Shown here: in pieces, positions 1-5,104 of the stretch
Layout: every line of letters starts with the position of its first letter
Position numbering within the stretch: position 1 is the first letter of the stretch
NCBI GenBank assembly: GCA_016793685.1
Contig: JAEULX010000107.1
Location: 1-6,024, forward strand
Length of the DNA: 6,024 nucleotides
Origin: Bradyrhizobiaceae bacterium
Lineage (GTDB): Bacteria > Pseudomonadota > Alphaproteobacteria > Rhizobiales > Xanthobacteraceae
Direction: 5' to 3'
Translations under genes and position numbers: made by a program
The notes under the pieces: model-generated
Databases searched by the model: none
Told to the model about the DNA's origin: nothing
The model's input: the letters and a program-made list of their open reading frames with translations, nothing else

Positions 1-135
1 ATGCGGGGCGCGCGCCCGTTCGTGATGACCAATCTCCGCGCGGGGCACGGCCTCGACGAAGTCGCGCGGTTTATCGCGGACAAGGGCGGCCTCGATGCCG
101 CCACTGGGGCCGATCAGGCGGGCAGCCGCAGATGA
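1..135 (+). CDS. ureG: Urease accessory protein UreG, C-terminal fragment (5' end outside window)
   Basis: The reading frame open from base 1 to the TGA at 133-135 encodes 44 residues. They read as the end of the SIMIBI-class GTPase UreG: an RPFVMTNL strand, then a GxGLDEV turn, then a terminal FIADKGGLDAA-like helix, matching the family's usual RPFVFTNLK-xGxGLD-IxxFIxxxG ending. UreG works in the cytoplasm with UreD, UreF and UreE, using GTP hydrolysis to deliver nickel to the urease active site. The P-loop and the metal-binding CPH motif lie upstream of the window, so intactness cannot be judged. The ATG at base 1 is an internal methionine of the family, not a start. A further 9-10 residues follow the usual end, which is a common kind of variation. 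Family identity is fairly secure although only the tail is visible. Confidence 0.85.
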   Translation: MRGARPFVMTNLRAGHGLDEVARFIADKGGLDAATGADQAGSRR

Positions 136-190
136 TCGCGCCGGGCTTTTTTCAAGTGCCGCGCGGTTCTGTGGAGGCCGCTAGACTAAT

Positions 191-286
191 TCCGTTTAGT
201 TTGAATCGGAATTCGCTCCGGTTCTCCTTGAGTGGTCGCATTTTCTCCGGCGAACCGGTTCCCACTTCGCCGGAAAATGCTCTAAA
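191..286. repeat. Rhizobiales-type extragenic palindromic repeat
   Basis: The spacer between ureG and the next gene holds a composite inverted repeat. The larger part has arms at 238-254 (GCATTTTCTCCGGCGAA) and 266-280 (TTCGCCGGAAAATGC). They pair fully apart from a two-base TC insertion in the left arm, and the loop carries CCGGTTCCCAC. A smaller imperfect inverted repeat, GAATCGGA / TCCGGTTC, lies at 203-224. The order 'TTTAGTTTGAATCGG ... GCATTTTCT ... CGAACCGGTTCCCACTTCG ... GAAAATGCTCTA' is a form I recall as a frequent extragenic element in Bradyrhizobium-like and related genomes, comparable to RIME elements. The palindrome is visible directly; the family assignment is from memory, and copy number cannot be tested within one window. 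It separates ureG from the downstream gene and may form mRNA structure. Confidence 0.75.
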
Positions 287-308
287 TGCGCGTGACAGGT
301 GGGGGCGG

Positions 309-719
309 ATGTCCGGCATGAACGACAATATTTTCGTCTATGGCACCTTGCTGAGCGGCGCCGGCCACGCAATGCATGCCGTTCTCGCCCGGGACGCCGC
401 ATTGGTCGGCGAGGGCTTTTACAACGGCCGCCTCTATCGCGTCGCAACCTATCCCGGCGCGATCCCCTCGACCGATCCCGCCGATCGGGTCTTCGGCGAA
501 GTCTACCGGCTGCGCAACGTCGCGGAGGTCCTGTCGCGGCTGGACGAATATGAAGGTTGCGGGCCGGCGGCGGCCGCGCCGACGCAATACGTGAGACAAA
601 CCGAACCGATCACGCTGACGGACGCGACCATCATTCAGGCCTGGATCTATATCTATAACCGGCCGATTCATGGACTGGAGCGAATTCACTCCGGTTTCTT
701 TCTGCGCCCGCGCGCCTGA
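309..719 (+). CDS. Gamma-glutamylcyclotransferase / AIG2-like family protein
   Basis: This encodes 136 residues with the hallmarks of the GGCT-like (AIG2-like) fold. A substrate-loop motif VYGTLLSGAGH lies at residues 10-20, a GRLYRVATYPGAI segment at 40-52, and a strand FGEVYRL at 62-68. LDEYEG at 78-83 carries the likely catalytic glutamate E82. The C-terminal AWIYIYN and ERIHSGFF are typical of the family's end. Characterised relatives cyclise the gamma-glutamyl group of gamma-glutamyl amines or peptides to 5-oxoproline in the cytosol; the substrate here is unknown. The ATG at 309 is chosen because AGGTGG lies six bases upstream (297-302). The ATG at 318 is a second possibility. The frame stays open back to an ATG at 132, but that stretch is non-homologous and runs through the palindromic repeat, so it is rejected. 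Its place after ureG recalls urease loci, yet a role in urease maturation is only a guess. Confidence 0.85.
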   Translation: MSGMNDNIFVYGTLLSGAGHAMHAVLARDAALVGEGFYNGRLYRVATYPGAIPSTDPADRVFGEVYRLRNVAEVLSRLDEYEGCGPAAAAPTQYVRQTEPITLTDATIIQAWIYIYNRPIHGLERIHSGFFLRPRA

Positions 720-721
720 GC

Positions 722-757
722 AGCGCCAGGCTGCCGCCGCAGCCGCGTGCAGGCGCT
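722..757 (+). other. Nested stem-loop directly after the GGCT-like gene
   Basis: Three bases after the TGA of the GGCT-like gene lies a nested inverted repeat. The outer arms are AGCGCC (722-727) and GGCGCT (752-757). The inner arms are GGCTGC (729-734) and GCAGCC (739-744), around a CGCC loop. Both stems pair perfectly and are GC-only or nearly so. There is no T-run behind it, so it is not a classical intrinsic terminator. It could stabilise the 3' end of the upstream message, slow polymerase, or mark a boundary before the DUF4336 gene. The pairing is seen; the role is inferred. Confidence 0.45.
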
Positions 758-801
758 ACAGGAAAGCCGTCCCGCTTCGGCTGCCGGGAAGGAGAAGCGC
801 T

Positions 802-1548
802 GTGTCGACGGACGCCTTCATTCCTTACGCGCCGCTGAATGTTCTCAAGCCGGTCGCCGCCGACGTCTGGCTCGTCGATGGTCCGGAAATCCGGTTTCGG
901 TTCTTTGCCGGGCTGAAGCTGCCGTTCCCGACGCGCATGACGATCGTGCGGCTGCCCGACGGCGGCCTGTGGGTTCATTCCCCCACCGAGCCAGTCGAAG
1001 CGCTCATCGACAGCGTACGCGCCCTCGGCCCGGTGCGTTGCCTCGTCGCGCCGAGCTCGATCCATTACTGGTGGGTGCCCGATTGGAAAGCCAGGTTCCC
1101 GGACGCCGAAGTCTACGCCGTCGACAACTTGGAGCGCTGGGCGAAGCGCGAATTCCCGCCCCACCATAAGCTCGGCGACGCGGCGCCGGTCGTTTGGGCG
1201 GGCGCGATCGATCAGGTCGTCGTCGCCGGCGGCGTCGTGACCGAGGCCGAGTTTTTTCATCGAAGTTCGCGTACGCTGATCCTGACCGATCTGATCGAGA
1301 ATTTCGAACCCGCGCGCGTGCACAGCCGCTTCCTGCGGGGACTGTTGCGCATGGCCGGCATTGCCGATCCGAACGGAAAAACGCCGATTGATATGCAGCT
1401 CAGCTTTTTCCGCCAGCGCAAGGCGGTGCGGGCCGCAGCCGAGCGGATGATCGCCTGGACTCCGGAACGGGTGATCATGGCGCACGGGCGCTGGTATGAC
1501 CGCAATGCCGTCGCGGAACTGCGCCGCGCGTTCCGCTGGGTGCTGTGA
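802..1548 (+). CDS. DUF4336 family protein, metallo-beta-lactamase-like pattern
   Basis: This encodes 248 residues from a GTG start. The start is fixed by a strong AAGGAG at 789-794 with a seven-base spacer; a longer reading from 670 would overlap the preceding gene and adds low-complexity sequence. The protein resembles DUF4336, a soluble family distantly related to metallo-beta-lactamases. Recognisable blocks are DVWLVDGP (21-28), FPTRMTIVRLPDGGLWVHSP (42-61), LVAPSSIHYWWVPDW (81-95), TLILTDLIENF (158-168) and VIMAHG (224-229). H59, H88, H153, D163 and H228 are candidate metal-site positions, but the canonical HxHxDH motif is absent, so hydrolase activity is uncertain. No signal peptide or membrane segment is apparent. 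Its end is 12 nt from the stop of the convergent MetF-like gene, with no obvious terminator between them. The family call is good; the function is unknown. Confidence 0.75.
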   Translation: MSTDAFIPYAPLNVLKPVAADVWLVDGPEIRFRFFAGLKLPFPTRMTIVRLPDGGLWVHSPTEPVEALIDSVRALGPVRCLVAPSSIHYWWVPDWKARFPDAEVYAVDNLERWAKREFPPHHKLGDAAPVVWAGAIDQVVVAGGVVTEAEFFHRSSRTLILTDLIENFEPARVHSRFLRGLLRMAGIADPNGKTPIDMQLSFFRQRKAVRAAAERMIAWTPERVIMAHGRWYDRNAVAELRRAFRWVL

Positions 1549-1560
1549 TGCGTCGATTGC

Positions 1561-2490
1561 TCAAGGCGGCGTGACGGAAAAGCCGCCGCTGCGGTCGAGC
1601 TCAATCCGTCCCGCCGCAACCGCGGTCGCCCAGCGGATCGTCGCGGCCAATCCGCCAAACGAATAGAGGTGGGGCGTCACGTCGCCGAAGCGGCCGTTGG
1701 CGCAGGCTTCGGCCAGCGGCCGGATCAGGCGGTCGGGCGTCGTGAGCGAGAACATGGTCTTTGCGAGGCCGGCATTGCGCGCGAGCGCCAGGGCCGACGT
1801 CTTCACGCCGCAGATTCGCGCAAAGCGCAGAAGTCCCGCCAGCGTTGTCGGTCCGGCAAAGCCGATCCGCACCGGATGATCGATGCCGAGATCGCGCAGG
1901 CGCGTGAGCCAGCCGAGAATGGGCTCCGCCGCAAAGGTGAATTGCGTCACGATGTGGATGCGCAGCCCTGTCTGGCTCGCCGCCTCGATCTTTGCCGCCA
2001 GCGCGCGGTCGAGATCGAGCGGAGCAATGCGCGGATGTCCGTCCGGATAGCCGGCGATCCCGATGTCGAGAATTCCGCAGTCCTGCAGCAGCCCGCTCTC
2101 GATCAACTCGATGGCGGCGCGGAACGGGCCGGCAGGCTCCGCGCGATCGCCGGCGATGACGAGGGCGCGCCCTACCGATGCTTGCTCCACCAAGCGCGCG
2201 AGGTGCGCGCCGAGCGCCTGCGCGCTCGCAAACTCGCGCACGGCGATGTGCGGGATGGGCTCGACGCCGTGGGCGCGCAAGGCCGCGGCAACCGCGATCT
2301 GCTCATCCGCGGGATGGCCGGGGATCGCGCTGACATAGACGCTGCCGCCGCCGAGGTCTTTCACCGCCACGAGATCGGGGGCCAGGAGCCGCGTCGTCTC
2401 GAACGAGGTGGCGCCGACGAAACCGGCAACGTCCCGCGCGGCGTTCCCGGCGTCGTCCGGGCGCGCGGTCATCGCATCGAGAGTGCTCAT
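1561..2490 (-). CDS. Methylenetetrahydrofolate reductase (MetF-like, divergent subfamily)
   Basis: This encodes 309 residues and reads as a flavin-dependent TIM-barrel methylenetetrahydrofolate reductase, which interconverts 5,10-methylene- and 5-methyl-tetrahydrofolate. Motifs in family order are SFE at 29-31 (E31 likely equals the catalytic glutamate), VSAIPG at 53-58 (in place of VTYGA), PHIAVRE at 80-86, LVIAGD at 110-115, IAGYPDGHP at 145-153, and VTQFTF at 181-186 with a conserved glutamine. The usual N-terminal FEFFPP is missing after SFE. This variant, ending in YSFGGLAATIRWA-like sequence, resembles MetF paralogues that I recall near methyl-group catabolism genes rather than the methionine-biosynthetic enzyme, so oxidation of methyl-THF is possible. 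That is inference. The ATG at 2490 is used, with CGGAG five bases upstream (2496-2500 on the plus strand). Earlier in-frame codons would run antisense through the neighbouring gene. It lies 25 nt after the methyltransferase stop, so the two are probably cotranscribed. Confidence 0.85.
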   Translation of the reverse strand: MSTLDAMTARPDDAGNAARDVAGFVGATSFETTRLLAPDLVAVKDLGGGSVYVSAIPGHPADEQIAVAAALRAHGVEPIPHIAVREFASAQALGAHLARLVEQASVGRALVIAGDRAEPAGPFRAAIELIESGLLQDCGILDIGIAGYPDGHPRIAPLDLDRALAAKIEAASQTGLRIHIVTQFTFAAEPILGWLTRLRDLGIDHPVRIGFAGPTTLAGLLRFARICGVKTSALALARNAGLAKTMFSLTTPDRLIRPLAEACANGRFGDVTPHLYSFGGLAATIRWATAVAAGRIELDRSGGFSVTPP

Positions 2491-2515
2491 GCGTGCTCCG
2501 CTTCTTCTCGTTGGT

Positions 2516-3946
2516 TCAGTCGCGCCGCCGCGAGACGACGTACGACTCGTCGAAGAACCACAGCCCGCCGTGCTTGCGCAGCACGTCGCAGGTTGCGTCG
2601 AGGTATCGGCCGCCGGCGACCACGCCGGCGAGCCGGTCGTCCTCGACCTGCGCGACATAGATGGCGGCGTTCCAGGCGGCGAACAGCGTCGATGTGCCGA
2701 TCGATGCGCCGACCTCGGACGGCAGCGTGTGCATGTCGTAGCGAAACAGCGAGCGCTGGTCGGCATAGGCGTTGAAGTTAAGATCGCGCCCCTTGGGGCC
2801 GAGTTCCTGCTTCAGCGCTTTGAGGATCTGGTGCCGGTCGTGAATGAACGGGCTGTCGCCGGGCCATATCCGCTGCACGATCTCCAGGCCGGGGTCGTTC
2901 CCGTGCGAATGCACCGCGATCAGCCGGCCGCCGGGTCCGAGGGCGCGCGCGAGCGGGGCGATCACGCGCTTGACCTTGAAGTCGAGCGAGGAGCGGGCGC
3001 GATAGGGCTGCGAAGCGATGACGAGGTCGTAGGCCGCGGTCGTGCCGCCGGGCCGCGGAATAATCGGATCGAGCAGAAATTTATGGTCCTCGCGGTAGAG
3101 CACGAGAACCACCGGCCGCTCGTAGACCGGATTGCCGGTCGTAGGGCTCACGCGCGCTTTCCAATTCTCGGCGAGGAACCCTTCGAGGCCGATGATCTGG
3201 TCCTCGAAGCGATGCGCCGAGTTACCGGCCAGCGGCAGTTCGTGCCAGACGAGGCTGGACGCCGCGCTCACCGATTTCACCGCGAGCCAGGGCGCATCGG
3301 CATAGGCGAGGTTGGTCAGGACAAGCACGCTGGCCGGATGCTCGAAAAAGCGGTCGGCCATTTTCTGCAGCGTCAGGCGAATGTCCTCGAGGCTGATCTC
3401 CTTGCCGACCACATAGAACGGCATGTGCGGAAAGCGGTCGTGCATCGCCCGCAGCACCCGCACCAGCACCGTGCCGTCGCCCATGCCGGCGTCGAACAGG
3501 CGCACGGCCGGCGGGCGCGGATGGATGTTGGCGAGTTCCAGCGTGACGCGGTGAGCGATCACCCATTTCTCGCTGCAGGTATTCACGAACAGCAGATATT
3601 TCTGCCGGTTGTCGAAGAAACGGAAATTGCGCTGCGGATCGTTTTCGGCGGAAGGCTCGACCGGCACGCGCGACGGCGGTGGCTGCAGAAGCGCGGCGAT
3701 TGCCCCACGCAACGGCCCATTTCCCGCCCGCACCGGACCGTTCGCCGGCGCACCGTCGGGCAAGCCGCGGTTGGTTTCGATGAACGCGCGAATGCGATCG
3801 ACGGTATCGGTGGTGACGCGCCCGCCGTTGCGCAGCCGTGCGGCGAGCTTGCCGTCGTTGACGGCGCGCCGCCCGAAGGTGGATTCGGCCAGTCCGGTCT
3901 GCCGGCAAAAGGCGGAAATTTCCTGAAGCAGCTCCTGCGCGGTCAT
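2516..3946 (-). CDS. SAM-dependent methyltransferase with N-terminal helix-turn-helix-like domain
   Basis: This encodes 476 residues in two parts. Residues 1-60 form a small helical domain (TGLAESTFGRRAVNDGKLAA, then GGRVTTDTVDRIRAFIETN) with the look of a lambda-repressor/XRE-like helix-turn-helix. A Pro/Gly/Ala-rich linker covers about 61-100. The rest is a class I Rossmann methyltransferase: motif I FDAGMGDG at 151-158, the ribose-binding acidic residue probably E183 in VVGKE, a motif IV-like DLVIASQPY at 307-315, and GPGGRLIAVHSHG at 337-349. The substrate is unknown; SQPY is not the NPPY of DNA or glutamine methylases. The start ATG at 3946 has GAGGA with a seven-base spacer. An upstream in-frame ATG at 4036 lies in the putative promoter and is rejected. 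The gene leads a likely two-gene operon with the MetF-like reductase. Methyltransferase fold: confident. HTH function: moderate. Reaction: not known. Confidence 0.8.
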   Translation of the reverse strand: MTAQELLQEISAFCRQTGLAESTFGRRAVNDGKLAARLRNGGRVTTDTVDRIRAFIETNRGLPDGAPANGPVRAGNGPLRGAIAALLQPPPSRVPVEPSAENDPQRNFRFFDNRQKYLLFVNTCSEKWVIAHRVTLELANIHPRPPAVRLFDAGMGDGTVLVRVLRAMHDRFPHMPFYVVGKEISLEDIRLTLQKMADRFFEHPASVLVLTNLAYADAPWLAVKSVSAASSLVWHELPLAGNSAHRFEDQIIGLEGFLAENWKARVSPTTGNPVYERPVVLVLYREDHKFLLDPIIPRPGGTTAAYDLVIASQPYRARSSLDFKVKRVIAPLARALGPGGRLIAVHSHGNDPGLEIVQRIWPGDSPFIHDRHQILKALKQELGPKGRDLNFNAYADQRSLFRYDMHTLPSEVGASIGTSTLFAAWNAAIYVAQVEDDRLAGVVAGGRYLDATCDVLRKHGGLWFFDESYVVSRRRD

Positions 3947-4000
3947 GAGCGTGTCCTCGTCGACCGCGGCCGTGTCTGATGCGCGACTTCGACGGTCCGA

Positions 4001-4036
4001 CCGGACAATTCCAGCCCTGGCGCTGCGTTCCGTCAA
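4001..4036 (-). promoter_or_regulatory. Putative sigma-70 promoter of the methyltransferase-MetF operon
   Basis: Read on the minus strand, TTGACG (plus 4031-4036, five of six matches to TTGACA) is followed after exactly 17 bases by TGGAAT (plus 4008-4013, four of six matches to TATAAT). Transcription would start near 4001, giving a leader of about 55 nt before the ATG at 3946. The -35 box is strong and the -10 box is weak, as expected for a regulated promoter. The palindrome cluster at 4045-4088 lies immediately upstream of the -35 box. The match is visible; activity is inferred. Confidence 0.45.
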
Positions 4037-4044
4037 CCACGAAA

Positions 4045-4088
4045 TGTCCCACTCCGGGAGTGGGATATAAATGGGATTTGTCCCACTC
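4045..4088. promoter_or_regulatory. Operator-like cluster of GTGGGA/TCCCAC repeats
   Basis: A perfect inverted repeat TCCCACTCC-G-GGAGTGGGA occupies 4047-4065. The ten bases TGTCCCACTC occur twice in direct orientation, at 4045-4054 and 4079-4088 (34 bases apart). GGGA-TTTG-TCCC adds a further dyad at 4073-4084. The repeats surround an AT-rich core (GATATAAAT) in otherwise GC-rich DNA. This pattern of repeated half-sites upstream of the methyltransferase promoter suggests a regulator binding site with cooperative occupancy. The regulator is not identified; the HTH-like domain of the downstream gene is one candidate. A shorter dyad, GTGGA-GTAA-TCCAC, follows at 4100-4113. Confidence 0.6.
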
Positions 4089-4099
4089 GCTCGCTCGGC

Positions 4100-4113
4100 G
4101 TGGAGTAATCCAC
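4100..4113. repeat. Short dyad GTGGA-GTAA-TCCAC
   Basis: Five-base arms GTGGA (4100-4104) and TCCAC (4109-4113) pair perfectly around GTAA. The dyad lies between the metallophosphoesterase stop and the operator-like cluster. It could be a degenerate extra half-site pair of the same GTGGGA/TCCCAC type. It could also be a weak hairpin at the 3' end of the metallophosphoesterase transcript, but no T-run follows on the minus strand. No function can be assigned. Confidence 0.35.
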
Positions 4114-4150
4114 CTGCGCCTGGCGTTGGCTCTTTGCCGCCAGGGCGGCG

Positions 4151-5086
4151 TTACGGCCGGTCGGTCAGAGCAATGGTTTGGCGGCGGGTTTCCGCGATGC
4201 CCATCGCGGCGCCCGTCCCGTCGCGGCGAAATCCGCGCGACACGACCTCGCAAGCCCACCGGCCTGGGCCGCCATCGATGCGGTAGAGGTTATAGCCCGC
4301 CGGCTCGTCGTGGCCGTTGGGCACGGCGGAGGCGGAGGGGATGCCGACGACCGGGATGGGATGGCCCGGTCCTTCGAGCCACACCAGCGCATTCCGGTGA
4401 TCATGCCCGTGCAGCACCAGGTCCGCGCCCGCCTGCGCGAGCGCGCGGCGAAAGGGTCCCGCGTCGATGAGGCGCTTGTGCGGGCTCGCCCACCGGTGCC
4501 GCAGGGGGTGATGGATCAGGACGACGCGAAACAGGCCTTCATCGCGGAGCTGGCGCAGAAGCGCGGCGGCGCGTTCGATCTGGTCGTGCCCGAGGCGGCC
4601 GGACGCCGACAGCGGCGCGGTTGGCACGGCGCTCGACAGCCCGACCAGCGCCACCGGCCCGCGCCGGCGCACGAAAGGGAAGCGCGCGACCCTTGCCGAC
4701 GGATCGCGCGCCGCCTCCGCGTCGCCCTGCATGAAGGCTTCCCAATGCTTGTCCCAATAGGGCAGGGCCGCGCGCACATAGGCGTCGTGATTGCCCGGGA
4801 CGAAGGTGACGTCGGCCGGCGCGCCGAGCCGGTCGAGCCAGGCTTGGGCCGTGGCGAACTCGGCCGGCAACGCGATGTTGACGAGGTCGCCGGTGACGGC
4901 GGTGTGATCATGGGCTTGCGCGGCGAGATCGCGCGTAAGCGCGTCGAGCGTCTCGAGCCGGTGCGCGCGCGACCGGCCGCGCAGCCAGTTGACGTAGCCC
5001 ACCATGCGCTTGGAGGCGAGTTCGGCGAGCCGCGGCCGTGGCAGCGGGCCGATATGCGGATCGGATAAATGGGCGAGCACGAACAT
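4151..5086 (-). CDS. Calcineurin-type metallophosphoesterase
   Basis: This encodes 311 residues with the full dinuclear-metal signature of the calcineurin-like phosphoesterase superfamily: DPH (D9, H11), GDLVN (D67, N70), GNHD (98-101), IHHP (191-194) and HGHDH (226-230). The layout DxH...GD...GNHD...H...GHxH is that of class III cyclic-nucleotide phosphodiesterases (Icc/CpdA). However, many members act on other phosphoesters, and the residue after GDxx is N rather than the D seen in several CpdA proteins, so cAMP hydrolysis is not assured. No signal peptide or membrane segment is evident, which suggests a cytosolic enzyme. The ATG at 5086 is used; its ribosome-binding site is weak. It begins 18 nt after the stop of the MbfA-like gene and is probably cotranscribed with it. 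Confidence 0.88.
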   Translation of the reverse strand: MFVLAHLSDPHIGPLPRPRLAELASKRMVGYVNWLRGRSRAHRLETLDALTRDLAAQAHDHTAVTGDLVNIALPAEFATAQAWLDRLGAPADVTFVPGNHDAYVRAALPYWDKHWEAFMQGDAEAARDPSARVARFPFVRRRGPVALVGLSSAVPTAPLSASGRLGHDQIERAAALLRQLRDEGLFRVVLIHHPLRHRWASPHKRLIDAGPFRRALAQAGADLVLHGHDHRNALVWLEGPGHPIPVVGIPSASAVPNGHDEPAGYNLYRIDGGPGRWACEVVSRGFRRDGTGAAMGIAETRRQTIALTDRP

Positions 5087-5104
5087 TCGCTTCGATCCGC
5101 GTGG

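Noticed and set aside
111..152. Possible intrinsic terminator after ureG (CGATCA/TGATCG and GCGG/CCGC stems, then T6 at 147-152)
   Set aside because: Eight bases separate the stem from the T-run and the stem is interrupted, so it does not fit a standard terminator; kept only as a weak possibility.
132..308. Upstream extension of the GGCT-like gene to the ATG at 132
   Set aside because: The stretch runs through the palindromic repeat and has no family similarity; a good ribosome-binding site precedes the ATG at 309.
631..1485. 284-codon open frame on the minus strand
   Set aside because: It is antisense to the DUF4336 gene and overlaps the GGCT-like gene; no family resemblance.
2491..2766. 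N-terminal extension of the MetF-like gene
   Set aside because: It would read out of frame through the 3' part of the methyltransferase gene as low-complexity Ser/Thr/Arg sequence; the ATG at 2490 has a ribosome-binding site.
2408..3979. 523-codon open frame on the plus strand
   Set aside because: It is fully antisense to the methyltransferase gene, has no recognisable motif, and reflects GC-rich codon bias in the opposite strand.
3222..4259. 345-codon minus-strand open frame across the operator region
   Set aside because: It is arginine/alanine-rich shadow coding in another frame of the methyltransferase and runs into the metallophosphoesterase 3' end.
4178..5068. 296-codon open frame on the plus strand
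   Set aside because: It is antisense to the metallophosphoesterase, whose catalytic motifs are all present on the minus strand.
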